The translations under genes and the position numbers were made by a program. A stretch of 64,000 bases of DNA from Erwinia persicina (GTDB lineage: Bacteria; Pseudomonadota; Gammaproteobacteria; Enterobacterales; Enterobacteriaceae), in NCBI RefSeq assembly GCF_014838825.1, contig NZ_JACYMO010000004.1:124001-188000 (forward strand), read 5' to 3'. Position 1 is the first letter of the stretch. Every line of letters starts with the position of its first letter. Under the pieces are notes generated by a model. The model saw only the letters and a list, made by a program, of their open reading frames with translations. It had not been told where the DNA came from and did not search any database. Positions 10,884-21,602 of the stretch are shown one piece after another.

Positions 10884-12642
10884 TCGGTCCCTCATTCTTG
10901 TTAGTTACCATCTCGTTCTTGTCACTGGTGGGAGTCGGTAACGCATCCGGTTCAACGTTCATGGTGCGCAGTACGCCGCCCATGATGGCGCCAAATACCG
11001 GTGCGGAGACCGCACCACCGTAATATTTGCCCGCCTGAGGATCGTTAATGACCACCACCAGTGCAAAACGAGGGTTGCTTGCCGGTGCGACACCCGCGGT
11101 ATAAGCAATGTATTTATTGACGTATTTTCCATCCGGGCCGACCTTTTTGGCCGTACCCGTTTTAATAGCAATGCGGTATCCCTTGATCGCGGCTTTCACG
11201 CCACCGCCGCCCGGGAGCGCTACGCTTTCCATCATGTGCAGAACGGTGCGCACCTGCGCTTCAGGGAAAATGCGCTGACCCGCCACTGGCGGGTCAACTT
11301 TGGTAATCGACAGCGGACGGTAAATGCCGTAGCTGCCCATCGTTGCGTAGACTCGCGCTAGCTGTAACGGCGTTACCATTAGCCCGTAGCCGAAAGAGAA
11401 GGTGGCCCTCTCTATGTCAGACCACCGTTGTTTTTGAGGATATAAGCCACTGCTTTCTCCGACCAACCCCAAATTGGTCGCTTTGCCTAACCCAAAACGA
11501 GAGTAAGTATCTACTAACGCACTGGACGGCATCGCTAACGCCAGTCTGGAAACACCAACGTTTGACGACTTCTGAAGCACCCCGGTCAGGGTCAATTCGC
11601 TGTAGCGAGCCACGTCTTTAATTTCGTGGCCGTTAATCCGGTAAGGCACGGTGTTCAGTACGCTGCCTTCGCGCACCACGCCACGCTGCAGGGCAGCCAT
11701 CACCACCATCGGTTTGACGGTAGAACCCGGTTCAAAAATATCGGTGATCGCGCGATTACGCATCACGTCTTTCGTCGTACCCGCCAGGTTATTCGGGTTA
11801 TAGGCCGGGCTGTTCGCCATCGCCAGCACCTCACCGGTGTTTACATCCACCAGCACCGCCGTGCCCGATTCCGCCTTGTTGAAAGCAACGGCATTATTCA
11901 GTTCGCGGTAGACCTGCGCCTGCAGACGCTCGTCGATGCTCAACGCCAGGTTGTGTGCCGCCTGGCTGTCTACCGAGGAGATATCCTCAATCACCCGTCC
12001 GAAGCGGTCTTTACGCACCGTCCGTTCACCCGGCTGGCCGGTCAGCCATTTATCAAAGCTTTTTTCTACGCCTTCGATACCCTGGCCGTCGATATTGGTG
12101 AACCCAATCAGATGTGAGGTCACCTGCCCGGCAGGATAGTAGCGACGTGATTCTTCCCGCAGAAAGATGCCCGGCAGTTTCAGTTTTTTGATGTAATCGC
12201 CAATGGCAGGATTCACCTGACGAGCCAGATAAACGAAGCGGCCTTTCGGATTGGCATTCACGCGCGCTGCAAGCTGGTCGAGGGGAATAGAGAGCGCATC
12301 GGAAAGGGCCTTCCAGCGGCTGTCGAGGGTGATCCCCCCTTTGTCGTGCAGCTCTTTGGGATCGGCCCAGATCGCATTCACCGGCACGCTGACGGCCAGA
12401 GGTCGGCCCGCACGGTCGCTGATCATCCCACGTGAAGTGGGGATCGCCTGCACGCGCAGCGAACGCATATCGCCCTCACGCACCAGCCGATCGGGGTTGA
12501 TCACCTGCAGATAGGCCACCCGCATCAGCAGCCCGACCAGGGCCAGAAAAATACAGCCGCACAGCAACGCAAAACGCCAGCTAACAAAGCTGGCCTGATC
12601 TTCCTGGCGTTTCGACTTCTGCGTCTTACTTGCGGCTCTCAT
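10870..12642 (-). CDS. ftsI: Septal peptidoglycan transpeptidase FtsI (PBP3)
   Basis: Class B penicillin-binding protein that crosslinks septal peptidoglycan as partner of FtsW. The 590-residue protein has a short basic cytoplasmic tail, one transmembrane helix at about residues 24-42, and a pedestal domain. The transpeptidase domain follows, with the three canonical motifs: STVK (nucleophile Ser about 307), SSN (about 359) and KTGT (about 494). The C-terminal tail is the processed region in E. coli. The gene starts 15 bp after ftsL and overlaps murE. Confidence 0.98.
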   Translation of the reverse strand: MRAASKTQKSKRQEDQASFVSWRFALLCGCIFLALVGLLMRVAYLQVINPDRLVREGDMRSLRVQAIPTSRGMISDRAGRPLAVSVPVNAIWADPKELHDKGGITLDSRWKALSDALSIPLDQLAARVNANPKGRFVYLARQVNPAIGDYIKKLKLPGIFLREESRRYYPAGQVTSHLIGFTNIDGQGIEGVEKSFDKWLTGQPGERTVRKDRFGRVIEDISSVDSQAAHNLALSIDERLQAQVYRELNNAVAFNKAESGTAVLVDVNTGEVLAMANSPAYNPNNLAGTTKDVMRNRAITDIFEPGSTVKPMVVMAALQRGVVREGSVLNTVPYRINGHEIKDVARYSELTLTGVLQKSSNVGVSRLALAMPSSALVDTYSRFGLGKATNLGLVGESSGLYPQKQRWSDIERATFSFGYGLMVTPLQLARVYATMGSYGIYRPLSITKVDPPVAGQRIFPEAQVRTVLHMMESVALPGGGGVKAAIKGYRIAIKTGTAKKVGPDGKYVNKYIAYTAGVAPASNPRFALVVVINDPQAGKYYGGAVSAPVFGAIMGGVLRTMNVEPDALPTPTSDKNEMVTNKNEGPSDRS

Positions 12643-12657
12643 TGAGTCCGTGTGTCC

Positions 12658-12978
12658 TTATCGCTGTACCACAATATTTTCCTGCGAAGGATCAACATGC
12701 TGCATCTGTAGTTTCTCCGTTGCTATCCGTTCCACCCGGCTATGATCGCCCAGTGCATTTTCTTCCAGAATCAGGTTGCGCCACTCAATGTCCAGCGCGT
12801 CACGCTCCAGCACCAACTGCTCACGCTGCGCGGTAAGCAGACGCGTTTTGTGCGCGGTGGTGACGACCAGCACTGCCGAAACCAGCGAGGCAATCAGCAG
12901 GATCAGGGGGATCTTGCCATGCCGCAAAATATCGCCACCTATCACACCCGGCAGGCTGTGACGCTCATTACCGATCAT
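12658..12978 (-). CDS. ftsL: Cell division protein FtsL (short form)
   Basis: Bitopic divisome protein that pairs with FtsB through a periplasmic coiled coil and activates FtsWI. The 106 residues comprise a short cytoplasmic tail, one transmembrane segment at about 22-42, and a heptad-rich region from [19 protein letters not shown] onward. The ATG overlaps the rsmH stop (ATGA). E. coli FtsL is annotated as 121 residues. Alignment places this start on an internal methionine of that protein, and no earlier start is available here, so the 15-residue extension appears to be missing. Confidence 0.95.
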   Translation of the reverse strand: MIGNERHSLPGVIGGDILRHGKIPLILLIASLVSAVLVVTTAHKTRLLTAQREQLVLERDALDIEWRNLILEENALGDHSRVERIATEKLQMQHVDPSQENIVVQR

Positions 12979-13916
12979 GCTTCGGTACGCTCCGCAATAC
13001 GCAGCACCGAGCTGCGGGCGCGCGGGTTGTCCGCCACTTCACTCTCACCCGGCATCATCTTGCCCAGTGCTTTCAGGCGGCGACCACCCAGACTGTTAAG
13101 TTGCGCTTCGGTCATGGGTATACCATGCGGTATCTGTGGCCCACGGCTCTGTTCGCGCATAAAGCGTTTTACGATGCGGTCTTCCAGCGAGTGGAAGCTG
13201 ATCACCGAAAGCCGACCACCGGGTGACAGCGCGCTCAGTGAGCCTTTCAGCGCCTGTTCGATCTCATCCAGCTCACTGTTCACCCAGATACGGATGGCCT
13301 GGAAACTGCGCGTCGCCGGATGTTTAAATTTATCTTTTACCGGCGTGGCGACATAAATCACCTCGGCCAGTTCTTTCGTCCGCGTCATAGGCTGTTCACG
13401 ATTGCGCTCCACGATGGCGCGGGCGATACGTTTGGCAAACCGCTCCTCACCGAAGGTCTTCAGCACAAAAACAATGTCCGCCTCTTCCGCTTTCAGCAGC
13501 CATTCTGCCGCCGACTGGCCGCGCGTAGGGTCCATGCGCATATCCAGCGGTCCGTCACGCATGAAGGAGAAGCCGCGCTCGGCATCATCCAGCTGTGGGG
13601 AGGAGACGCCAAGATCCAGCAGGATCCCGTCAATCTTGCCACTCAGCCCACGCTCTTCCGCGTATTCAGCCAGCGCCGAAAAGGGGCCATGGATAATGGT
13701 AAAGCGGGGATCGTCGATCTCAGCGGCGGCGGCGATCGCCTGCGGATCGCGGTCGATAGCATACAAACGTCCCTTCTCGCCCAGTTGGGAAAGGATCAGG
13801 CGTGAGTGTCCACCGCGCCCAAAGGTGCCATCAATATAGATGCCGTCAGGGTGAATATTGAGGCCGTTTACCGCCTCGTCCAACAGCACTGTGGTGTGTT
13901 TAAAATTATCCTGCAT
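12975..13916 (-). CDS. rsmH: 16S rRNA m4C1402 methyltransferase RsmH (MraW)
   Basis: SAM-dependent methyltransferase that modifies the N4 of C1402 in the decoding centre of 16S rRNA. The 313-residue protein begins with [15 protein letters not shown] and has the SAM-binding motif [16 protein letters not shown] at about residues 28-43, plus [20 protein letters not shown]. Near the C-terminus it has [15 protein letters not shown]. Length equals E. coli RsmH. It is the second gene after the mra promoter, 2 bp downstream of mraZ, and overlaps the ftsL start. Confidence 0.98.
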   Translation of the reverse strand: MQDNFKHTTVLLDEAVNGLNIHPDGIYIDGTFGRGGHSRLILSQLGEKGRLYAIDRDPQAIAAAAEIDDPRFTIIHGPFSALAEYAEERGLSGKIDGILLDLGVSSPQLDDAERGFSFMRDGPLDMRMDPTRGQSAAEWLLKAEEADIVFVLKTFGEERFAKRIARAIVERNREQPMTRTKELAEVIYVATPVKDKFKHPATRSFQAIRIWVNSELDEIEQALKGSLSALSPGGRLSVISFHSLEDRIVKRFMREQSRGPQIPHGIPMTEAQLNSLGGRRLKALGKMMPGESEVADNPRARSSVLRIAERTEA

Positions 13917-13918
13917 AG

Positions 13919-14377
13919 CTATAACGACAAATCCTGCAACCGGTCAGAGAGAGGTTCCTGAGAGGTGTGCTCTGCGTCAATATCTTCCTTGACTTGTTGA
14001 TACCAGGTCTGTTCATCCCACAGCTCAAACTTGTTGAACTGCCCAACCAGCATCACTTCTTTGGTGAGGTTCGCATGCTGACGAAGCGTGTTCGCCAGCA
14101 GTAAGCGACCTGCATTATCCATCTGGCATTCACTGGCGTGCCCCAGCAGCAGACGTTGTACACGGCGCTCTGCGGGGTTCATGCTGGATAAACGAGACAG
14201 CTTTTGTTCAATGATTTCCCATTCGGGTAAGGTGTAAAGCAGCAGGCATGTCTGGTGAAGGTCAATGGTACAAACCATTTGCCCTTGTGATTCCCCGATC
14301 AGCGTTTCGCGGTAGCGCGTCGGCACGGCAAGCCGGCCTTTGCTGTCGAGATTGACTAACGTTGCTCCACGGAACAT
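13919..14377 (-). CDS. mraZ: Transcriptional regulator MraZ
   Basis: AbrB-like DNA-binding protein that represses its own operon, the head of dcw. I start at the ATG giving [20 protein letters not shown], which makes 152 residues as in E. coli. A longer reading frame extends 15 codons upstream but runs through the TGG repeats. The two halves each hold a DxxGR motif ([10 protein letters not shown] near residue 10, MDNAGRLLL near residue 83), the tandem SpoVT/AbrB architecture. Upstream lie a strong promoter and the TGG repeats expected for MraZ binding. Confidence 0.97.
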   Translation of the reverse strand: MFRGATLVNLDSKGRLAVPTRYRETLIGESQGQMVCTIDLHQTCLLLYTLPEWEIIEQKLSRLSSMNPAERRVQRLLLGHASECQMDNAGRLLLANTLRQHANLTKEVMLVGQFNKFELWDEQTWYQQVKEDIDAEHTSQEPLSDRLQDLSL

Positions 14378-14386
14378 GCCAGCCTC

Positions 14387-14431
14387 ACCCCCCACATCCC
14401 CAAAATCACCACTTAACTCCACAAATTCCCA
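14387..14431 (-). promoter_or_regulatory. MraZ operator: TGGNN direct repeats with 10-bp period
   Basis: Reading the minus strand, TGGGA (14431-14427), TGGAG (14421-14417) and TGGTG (14411-14407) recur exactly every 10 bp, with 5-nt spacers. G-rich degenerate units follow down to about 14387. E. coli MraZ is known to bind TGGGN repeats with 5-nt spacers at its own promoter, so this is very probably the autoregulatory site. Only the first repeat is a perfect match. Confidence 0.75.
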
Positions 14432-14438
14432 CCAAAAG

Positions 14439-14468
14439 AGTGTACGGAGCAGAGGAAATCATTGTCAA
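14439..14468 (-). promoter_or_regulatory. mra promoter (Pmra) for the dcw cluster
   Basis: On the minus strand a perfect -35 TTGACA (14468-14463) is followed after 18 bp by a -10 TACACT (14444-14439). This predicts transcription starting near 14432, directly at the start of the TGG repeats. This would drive mraZ and most of the downstream cluster. Confidence 0.7.
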
Positions 14469-14862
14469 GCCGCATACATAGCCGATTGGCATTATTTCTT
14501 CGGAGGAGTAAACACGGGGAAGTTAAAAAAAAACCAAATGAAGATAAATCTTAGAAATAAACTAATGAATAACGTCAGGAAATTCTTGTGAACCCCTTAA
14601 TTGCTCAAAAAATACCACTTTATCTCCGCACAAAATAAGCTGCCCGCTTTGCGACGTGGGCGGCATTTTAGGTTATTTCTTAAAACTTTCCCAGCATAAC
14701 CCTTCTGAGCCCTGACGTTCCGCGCTCCGTCAGGTTGCAGAGTATTTATAAACGTCAGGGTTTATAATCAGATGCTGACATTACCGCACTCTTTTTACTT
14801 TTATTTACCTGAGGTAACACCAGATTAGCGGTTAAATTGTGCGCTTAAGGTTTAAAAGATAT
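14469..14862. other. Intergenic region between the mra promoter and the cra terminator
   Basis: No credible gene is visible. The region is AT-rich next to Pmra and then holds small inverted repeats, for example CTGACG / CGTCAG around 14711-14733. I see no tRNA, no small-RNA terminator other than the cra one, and no mobile element remnant. Confidence 0.5.
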
Positions 14863-14886
14863 GAAAAAGGCAGCTTTCGCTGCCTT
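14863..14886 (-). terminator. Rho-independent terminator of cra
   Basis: An 8-bp stem (AAGGCAGC / GCTGCCTT) with a 4-base loop at 14867-14886 is followed on the minus strand by a run of T. It lies 6 bp after the cra stop codon. Confidence 0.85.
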
Positions 14887-14892
14887 GTGAAC

Positions 14893-15903
14893 TTAGTTCG
14901 TTTTACGGTTTAGTCGCCCACGCCGATATAGATTTCGCCGGATCCGCGTCAAACCGGGTTTCGGTTTACGGGGTTCATCCAGACTGGCGAGCACCAGTTC
15001 CAGCACTCGTTCTGCCACGTCCCGATGCCGCTGGCCCACCGCCAGAACCGGGCACTCGAGGAAATCGAGCAGTTCATGATCGCCGAAGGTGGCAATCGCC
15101 AGATCCTGCGGAAGCCTGCCCTCACGGCGCAGCGTCACGTCCATCACGCCCTGCAACAACCCGAAAGAGGTAGTGAACAGCGCTTCCGGCATCTCATGGG
15201 TTTCGAGGTATTTTTCAAACAGCGTGGCCGCCGCACTGCGTTCAAAACTGTTGGCGTAAATAAAGTCTATGGGACGATCGTCCCCTTTCCAGGCATCACG
15301 GAAGCCCAGCTCACGCAGGAAGCTAACGGACAGCTCCGGCAGTGCGCCAAGAAAGAGCACGGATTTGGCCGGGAGCTTGCGCAGTTCGGCCCCCAGCGCT
15401 TCGGCATCATCCTGGTCTGCACCCACCACGCTGGTGAAATGTTCACGATCCAGCGCACGATCCAGTGCAATAATCGGTAACGGGTCGTTGATCCAGCGCT
15501 GATAGAAAGGATGCTCCGGCGGCAGGGAGGTAGAGACGATAATCGCATCAACCTGTCGTTGCAGCAGATGCTCCACGCAGCGCATTTCATTATCCGGCTG
15601 GTCTTCCGAGCAGGCAATCAGCAGTTGATAACCGCGCTGGCGTGCCTGGCGTTCCAGATAGTTTGCAATCCTTGTGTAGCTGGTATTCTCCAGATCGGGA
15701 ATAACCAGTCCTATCGAACGGGTGCGCCCGGCGCGTAACCCTGCCGCCACCGCGTTCGGATGGTAATTATGTTCACGCACCACCGCCATGACTTTCTCGA
15801 CGGTTTTATCGCTGACACGATACTGCTTGGCCTTGCCGTTAATGACATAGCTGGCCGTCGTGCGCGAAACACCCGCGAGGCGCGCAATTTCATCCAGTTT
15901 CAC
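14893..15903 (-). CDS. cra: Catabolite repressor/activator Cra (FruR)
   Basis: LacI-family regulator that senses fructose-1-phosphate/fructose-1,6-bisphosphate and controls the glycolysis-gluconeogenesis balance. The 336-residue protein begins with the LacI helix-turn-helix [21 protein letters not shown] hinge region with [18 protein letters not shown] follows, and then a periplasmic-binding-protein-like effector domain. The N-terminal 130 residues are almost identical to E. coli Cra, which implies the same operator. The gene has its own terminator and lies between mraZ and ilvIH, as in E. coli. Confidence 0.97.
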   Translation of the reverse strand: MKLDEIARLAGVSRTTASYVINGKAKQYRVSDKTVEKVMAVVREHNYHPNAVAAGLRAGRTRSIGLVIPDLENTSYTRIANYLERQARQRGYQLLIACSEDQPDNEMRCVEHLLQRQVDAIIVSTSLPPEHPFYQRWINDPLPIIALDRALDREHFTSVVGADQDDAEALGAELRKLPAKSVLFLGALPELSVSFLRELGFRDAWKGDDRPIDFIYANSFERSAAATLFEKYLETHEMPEALFTTSFGLLQGVMDVTLRREGRLPQDLAIATFGDHELLDFLECPVLAVGQRHRDVAERVLELVLASLDEPRKPKPGLTRIRRNLYRRGRLNRKTN

Positions 15904-16004
15904 AATAACCCCACACTTCGCTATGGATTAGTATTTGTAACATCTAACCGCAGAATACCTACGTGAGCAACCGCTTTTCATCTGCGGCGGGGGCTTTATG
16001 ACAA

Positions 16005-16034
16005 AAATAAAAAAACCCGGCATTACGCCGGGTT
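16005..16034 (-). terminator. Rho-independent terminator of ilvIH
   Basis: Stem AACCCGGC / GCCGGGTT (16014-16034) with a 5-base loop is followed on the minus strand by a T-rich tract. It lies about 30 bp after the ilvH stop and also separates ilvIH from cra. Confidence 0.88.
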
Positions 16035-16065
16035 AACTGACAATCTTAATTATCACGCTGGCGCA

Positions 16066-16557
16066 TCAGCGCATGATGCGTTCGCCGCGTGCAACACCGA
16101 CGATCCCGGATCGGGCGACCTCAACAATTTCCGCCACTTCGCGTACGGCACTGAGGAACGCATCCAGCTTATCGCTGGTGCCGGCAAGCTGAACCGTATA
16201 AAGCGACGGTGTGACATCCACGATCTGCCCGCGGAAGATCTCAGCGCAGCGCTTCACCTCTTCACGACCATAGCCGCTGGCCTGAATCTTCACCAGCATG
16301 ATTTCGCGCTCAACAAATGCGCCCTGGCCCAGTTCGCTGACGCGCAGAACATCCACCAGCTTGTGCAGCTGCTTTTCGATCTGCTCAATCACCTTCTCGT
16401 CGCCCACCGTCTGAATGGTCATCCGCGACAGCGTAGGATCGTCTGTCGGGGCCACGGTGAGGCTCTCAATGTTATAGCCACGCTGGGAGAACAGGCCTAC
16501 CACGCGGGACAATGCGCCGGATTCGTTTTCCAGCAGAACCGATAATACACGACGCAT
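16066..16557 (-). CDS. ilvH: Acetolactate synthase III regulatory (small) subunit
   Basis: Valine-binding regulatory subunit of AHAS III, which makes acetolactate or acetohydroxybutyrate for branched-chain amino acids. I start at the ATG giving [20 protein letters not shown], which makes 163 residues as in E. coli. A longer frame extends into ilvI without support. The N-terminal ACT domain (residues 1-75) contains the valine-site stretch [19 protein letters not shown]. It lies 2 bp after the ilvI stop, so the two subunits are cotranslated. Confidence 0.97.
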   Translation of the reverse strand: MRRVLSVLLENESGALSRVVGLFSQRGYNIESLTVAPTDDPTLSRMTIQTVGDEKVIEQIEKQLHKLVDVLRVSELGQGAFVEREIMLVKIQASGYGREEVKRCAEIFRGQIVDVTPSLYTVQLAGTSDKLDAFLSAVREVAEIVEVARSGIVGVARGERIMR

Positions 16558-16559
16558 AA

Positions 16560-18284
16560 TTAAGTCCTCTCCGTTTTGCTCAACCACATCTCGTCCATAC
16601 CGCCACCGCGAATATGCATCGGGTAAACGTGTTCCGTGCCGTCAACGTTAACGTCGACAAAGACCAGGCGCTCTTTCGCCAGGTGTTCCAGCGCTTCCGT
16701 CAGCTTCGCTTCCAGCTCGTCCGGGCGGCTAATGGAGATCCCTACGTGACCATAGGCTTCCGCCAGGCGGACAAAATCAGGCAGCGACTCCATATAAGAC
16801 TGGGAGTGACGGCCGGAATAGATCATGTCCTGCCACTGCTTCACCATGCCCAGGAAACGGTTGTTCAGATTGAGCACCAGCACCGGAATGCCGTACTGCA
16901 ACGCAGTGGACAGCTCCTGAATATTCATCTGAATACTGCCATCGCCCGTGACACACACCACGGTTTCCTGCGGTAACGCCAGTTTCACGCCCAGCGCAGC
17001 CGGTAAGCCGAAGCCCATCGTGCCCAGACCACCGGAGTTGATCCAGCGGCGGGGCTTATCAAACTGATAATAGAGTGCAGCAAACATCTGGTGCTGACCC
17101 ACGTCAGAGGTCACATACGCATCGCCATGGGTCAGACGACAGATGGTTTCAATCACCGCCTGAGGTTTGATCTTATCGCTGGTGCGATCGAATTCGAGGC
17201 ACTGGCGCGAACGCCACTGATCGATATTCTGCCACCAGTCGCGCACACTGTCGTAATCCTGCTTCACATCGCTCTGCGCCAGCAGTTCCAGCATCTGTTG
17301 CAATACCTGCTTCGCATCGCCGACGATCGGCACATCCGCTGAAACGGTTTTAGAGATCGACGTCGGATCAATGTCGATATGCAGTATGGTGGCGTTGGGG
17401 CAGTATTTTGCCAGGTTATTAGTGGTACGGTCATCGAAGCGTACGCCAACGGCAAAAATGACATCAGAATGGTGCATCGTCATATTGGCTTCGTAGGTAC
17501 CGTGCATCCCCAGCATCCCCACGCACTGACGATGTGTTCCCGGGAATGCCCCCAGCCCCATCAGTGAGGTGGTGACAGGAATATTCAGCGTTTCAGCCAG
17601 CTGGCGCAGCTCATCGTGGCAGGCGGCGTTAATCACCCCACCCCCGGCGTAGATCACCGGTTTTTTGGCAGCCAGCAGCGTTTGCAACGCGCGTTTGATC
17701 TGGCCTTTATGGCCCTGCGTCGTCGGATTGTATGAACGCATACTGACTTCATCAGGCCAGACGTATGGCAGTTTATTCGCCGGGCTCATCATGTCTTTCG
17801 GCAGGTCGACCACCACCGGTCCGGGACGTCCGCTGGCGGCCAGCCAGAAGGCTTTCTTCATGATGGTGGGGATATCTTCAACCCGCTTCACCATAAAGCT
17901 GTGCTTCACCACCGGGCGGGAAATCCCCACCATATCGCACTCCTGGAAGGCGTCATAACCGATCAGGGAGGACATCACCTGACCGGACAACACCACCATC
18001 GGAATGGAGTCCATATAGGCGGTGGCAATGCCGGTAATCGCATTGGTCGCACCGGGGCCGGACGTGACCAGCACGACACCAACATCGCCGGTCGCTCGGG
18101 CATAGCCGTCCGCCATATGGACAGCACCCTGTTCGTGACGGACCAGGATATGATCCACGCCGCCCACCGTTTGCAGAGCGTCATAGATATCAAGGACCGC
18201 TCCGCCGGGATAGCCGAATACATGTTTTACGCCCTGATCGATTAACGATCGGACTACCATCTCGGCTCCTGACAACATCTCCAT
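16560..18284 (-). CDS. ilvI: Acetolactate synthase III catalytic (large) subunit
   Basis: ThDP-dependent enzyme for the first common step of valine, leucine and isoleucine synthesis. The 574-residue protein has the N-terminal pyrimidine-binding domain with [17 protein letters not shown], whose catalytic Glu is at about residue 47. A central domain and the C-terminal ThDP/Mg motif [17 protein letters not shown] (about 440-456) follow. Length equals E. coli IlvI. The gene reads away from the leu operon, and the gap in between lacks leuO, which sits there in E. coli. Confidence 0.98.
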   Translation of the reverse strand: MEMLSGAEMVVRSLIDQGVKHVFGYPGGAVLDIYDALQTVGGVDHILVRHEQGAVHMADGYARATGDVGVVLVTSGPGATNAITGIATAYMDSIPMVVLSGQVMSSLIGYDAFQECDMVGISRPVVKHSFMVKRVEDIPTIMKKAFWLAASGRPGPVVVDLPKDMMSPANKLPYVWPDEVSMRSYNPTTQGHKGQIKRALQTLLAAKKPVIYAGGGVINAACHDELRQLAETLNIPVTTSLMGLGAFPGTHRQCVGMLGMHGTYEANMTMHHSDVIFAVGVRFDDRTTNNLAKYCPNATILHIDIDPTSISKTVSADVPIVGDAKQVLQQMLELLAQSDVKQDYDSVRDWWQNIDQWRSRQCLEFDRTSDKIKPQAVIETICRLTHGDAYVTSDVGQHQMFAALYYQFDKPRRWINSGGLGTMGFGLPAALGVKLALPQETVVCVTGDGSIQMNIQELSTALQYGIPVLVLNLNNRFLGMVKQWQDMIYSGRHSQSYMESLPDFVRLAEAYGHVGISISRPDELEAKLTEALEHLAKERLVFVDVNVDGTEHVYPMHIRGGGMDEMWLSKTERT

Positions 18285-18696
18285 TTTTGCCTCCAGGCTT
18301 TAAGGTGCTGATTTATCGACCATCGCGCAGACGTTTAAGGGCTGCGGGCGGCAGATAAGGTCAAAACCTGTTTTTATTATGCTCAGACAGTGGAAGTCAT
18401 TTCCAACATCCAGGTACAGGGCGAAGCCCCAGTTTTTCGAGGTTATGGCAAATACCATAACCGTAGAAAAGTTGGCAGGCAAACGGCAAACCCTACGACA
18501 CGTGCGGAAAGGGATAATTAAGGCTCTGCCGCCCTCCCCCTGCCATCGACGTTTACACTGTAATTCTGCGCTTCATAAAGCGGAATATACTGTGGTGATG
18601 AAATATACATTGTGATCGTTTTGTTATTAAAACCCTGCGGCCTTTAAAGCCCGGCGGCGCAAATAATGCCCACACTCCGGGAAGCGTTATTGAAGG
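18285..18696. other. Intergenic region between ilvIH and leu operons; leuO absent
   Basis: The gap from the ilvI start to the leader peptide is 478 bp and holds no credible ORF. In E. coli a LysR-type gene, leuO, lies here. The region must contain the ilvIH promoter and, by analogy, Lrp sites, but I cannot place them reliably. No remnant of a LysR helix-turn-helix is visible in any frame. Confidence 0.6.
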
Positions 18697-18727
18697 TTGA
18701 CAGCTCCGGTCTTAATCAGGTATCAAT
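18697..18727 (+). promoter_or_regulatory. leu operon promoter
   Basis: A perfect -35 TTGACA (18697-18702) is followed after 18 bp by -10 TATCAA (18721-18726). This places the start of transcription about 30 bp before the leader peptide ATG. Confidence 0.7.
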
Positions 18728-18762
18728 AAAGTCACTTGCAGAATTTAATGAGGTTTGAGTCC

Positions 18763-18846
18763 ATGATTCGTTCCAACCGCCTACTCGGTCTACTACTAAA
18801 CGCATCCCCTTTGCGCGGTAGACTTGTGGGCGGAATCAATCACTGA
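18763..18846 (+). CDS. leuL: leu operon leader peptide LeuL
   Basis: A 27-residue ORF between the leu promoter and a terminator-like hairpin. The control region LLGLLL contains four CTA codons, which are rare for leucine in enterobacteria, plus one CTC. The peptide ends GRLVGGINH, matching the E. coli leader ending GRPVGGIQH. Ribosome stalling at these codons when leucyl-tRNA is low should favour an antiterminator and allow leuABCD transcription. The ORF is too short for ordinary gene callers but context and sequence make it convincing. Confidence 0.92.
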   Translation: MIRSNRLLGLLLNASPLRGRLVGGINH

Positions 18847-18867
18847 TTCAGGCCTGTAAAACCTAAG

Positions 18868-18895
18868 AAACCCGCGCCGATGCGCGGGTTTTTTT
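18868..18895 (+). terminator. leu operon attenuator terminator
   Basis: Stem CCCGCGC / GCGCGGG with a 4-base loop (18871-18888) is extended by AAA/TTT and followed by seven T. It lies 25 bp after the leuL stop and 45 bp before leuA, the expected place for the attenuator. Confidence 0.9.
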
Positions 18896-18940
18896 ATGCT
18901 CGCAGCACCCGGCGACGTAAACCCGATAAGGAACTATCCC

Positions 18941-20509
18941 ATGAGCGACCACGTCATTATTTTCGATACCACACTGCGCGATGGCGAACAGGCATTACAG
19001 GCCAGCCTGAGTGTGAAGGAAAAACTGCAGATTGCCCTGGCGCTGGAGCGTATGGGCGTTGACGTGATGGAGGTCGGTTTTCCGGTTTCGTCCCCGGGGG
19101 ATTTTGAATCGGTGCAGACCATCGCCCGTCAGATCAAAAACAGCCGGGTATGTGGCCTGGCCCGCTGTGTGGAAAAAGATATCGACGCCGCCTATGAAGC
19201 GCTGCGCGTGGCAGATGCCTACCGTATCCATACCTTCCTCGCCACCTCCCCTATGCACATCGCCACTAAGCTGCGCAGTACCCTGCCAGAGGTGATCGAG
19301 CGCGCCGTTAAAATGGTGAAGCGCGCACGTAACTACACCGATGACGTCGAATTTTCCTGCGAAGACGGCGGCCGTACGCCGATTGACGATCTGTGCCGGG
19401 TGGTGGAAGCCGCGATTAACGCCGGGGCCACAACCATTAACATCCCAGACACCGTCGGCTACACCCTGCCTTACGAATATGCCAATATTTTCAGCGCGCT
19501 GCGCGAACGCGTACCCAATATTGATAAAGCCATCCTGTCCGTACATACCCATGACGATTTGGGGATGGCGGTCGGCAATGCGCTGGCGGCAGTGAATGCC
19601 GGTGCCCGTCAGATTGAAGGGGCGATGAACGGTCTGGGTGAGCGCGCCGGAAACTGTGCGCTGGAAGAGGTCATCATGGCGATTAAAACCCGCGGTCAGT
19701 TGATGAACGTTCAGACGCGGATTAATCATCAGGAGATCTACCGTACCTGCCAGACCGTCAGCAAAATCTGCAATATGCCTATCCCGGCGCACAAAGCGAT
19801 TATCGGTTCCAACGCCTTCGCTCACTCCTCTGGTATTCATCAGGATGGCGTACTGAAAAATCGTGAAAACTACGAAATTCTGACACCGGAATCCATTGGC
19901 CTGAAACAGGTTCAGCTGAACCTGACTTCCCGTTCCGGGCGCGCAGCCGTCAAGCACCGCATGGAGGAGATGGGCTACACCGACGCCGAGTACAACATGG
20001 ATACGTTGTACGATGCGTTCAAAGCGCTGGCCGATAAGAAAGGCCAGGTATTCGACTACGACCTGGAAGCCCTGGCGTTTATCAATAAACAGTCTGAAGA
20101 GCCGGAATACTTCACACTGGATACTTTCAACGTGCAGTCCGGTTCAACGGTCATTGCCACTGCCACGGTACAGCTGGGCTGCGGCGAACAGCAGAAAACC
20201 GAAGCGGCCACCGGTAACGGTCCGGTGGATGCCGTTTACCAGGCCATCAACCGTATCACCGACTTTGATGCCGAGCTGATCAACTACCAACTGACCGCGA
20301 AAGGCCACGGCAAAGACGCGCTGGGTCAGGTGGATATTGTGGTGCAGTACAACGGCCGTAAATTCCACGGCGTTGGCCTGGCGACAGATATTGTCGAATC
20401 CTCCGCTAAAGCAATGGTGAACGCGCTGAATACCATCTGGCGCGCGCGTCAGGTGGAGCAGGAATTGCAGCGTAAGTCTCAGAATAAAGATCAGAAGGAA
20501 GCCGTATAA
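18941..20509 (+). CDS. leuA: 2-isopropylmalate synthase
   Basis: Condenses acetyl-CoA with 2-ketoisovalerate, the committed step of leucine synthesis. I start at the ATG preceded by AAGGAA, giving 522 residues (E. coli 523) beginning [17 protein letters not shown]. That start carries the family motif with the catalytic Arg and metal Asp. The metal-site [10 protein letters not shown] stretch is at about residue 202, and the C-terminal third is the leucine-binding regulatory domain. An earlier in-frame start at 18896 would overlap the attenuator and is rejected. The leuB ATG follows the stop without a gap. Confidence 0.98.
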   Translation: MSDHVIIFDTTLRDGEQALQASLSVKEKLQIALALERMGVDVMEVGFPVSSPGDFESVQTIARQIKNSRVCGLARCVEKDIDAAYEALRVADAYRIHTFLATSPMHIATKLRSTLPEVIERAVKMVKRARNYTDDVEFSCEDGGRTPIDDLCRVVEAAINAGATTINIPDTVGYTLPYEYANIFSALRERVPNIDKAILSVHTHDDLGMAVGNALAAVNAGARQIEGAMNGLGERAGNCALEEVIMAIKTRGQLMNVQTRINHQEIYRTCQTVSKICNMPIPAHKAIIGSNAFAHSSGIHQDGVLKNRENYEILTPESIGLKQVQLNLTSRSGRAAVKHRMEEMGYTDAEYNMDTLYDAFKALADKKGQVFDYDLEALAFINKQSEEPEYFTLDTFNVQSGSTVIATATVQLGCGEQQKTEAATGNGPVDAVYQAINRITDFDAELINYQLTAKGHGKDALGQVDIVVQYNGRKFHGVGLATDIVESSAKAMVNALNTIWRARQVEQELQRKSQNKDQKEAV

Positions 20510-21598
<1,089 letters not shown>

Positions 21599-21602
21599 AA
21601 AT

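Noticed and set aside
18300-18482. A 60-codon minus-strand ORF in the ilvI-leuL gap as a leuO remnant
   Set aside because: No LysR helix-turn-helix or other LeuO similarity and no ribosome-binding site.
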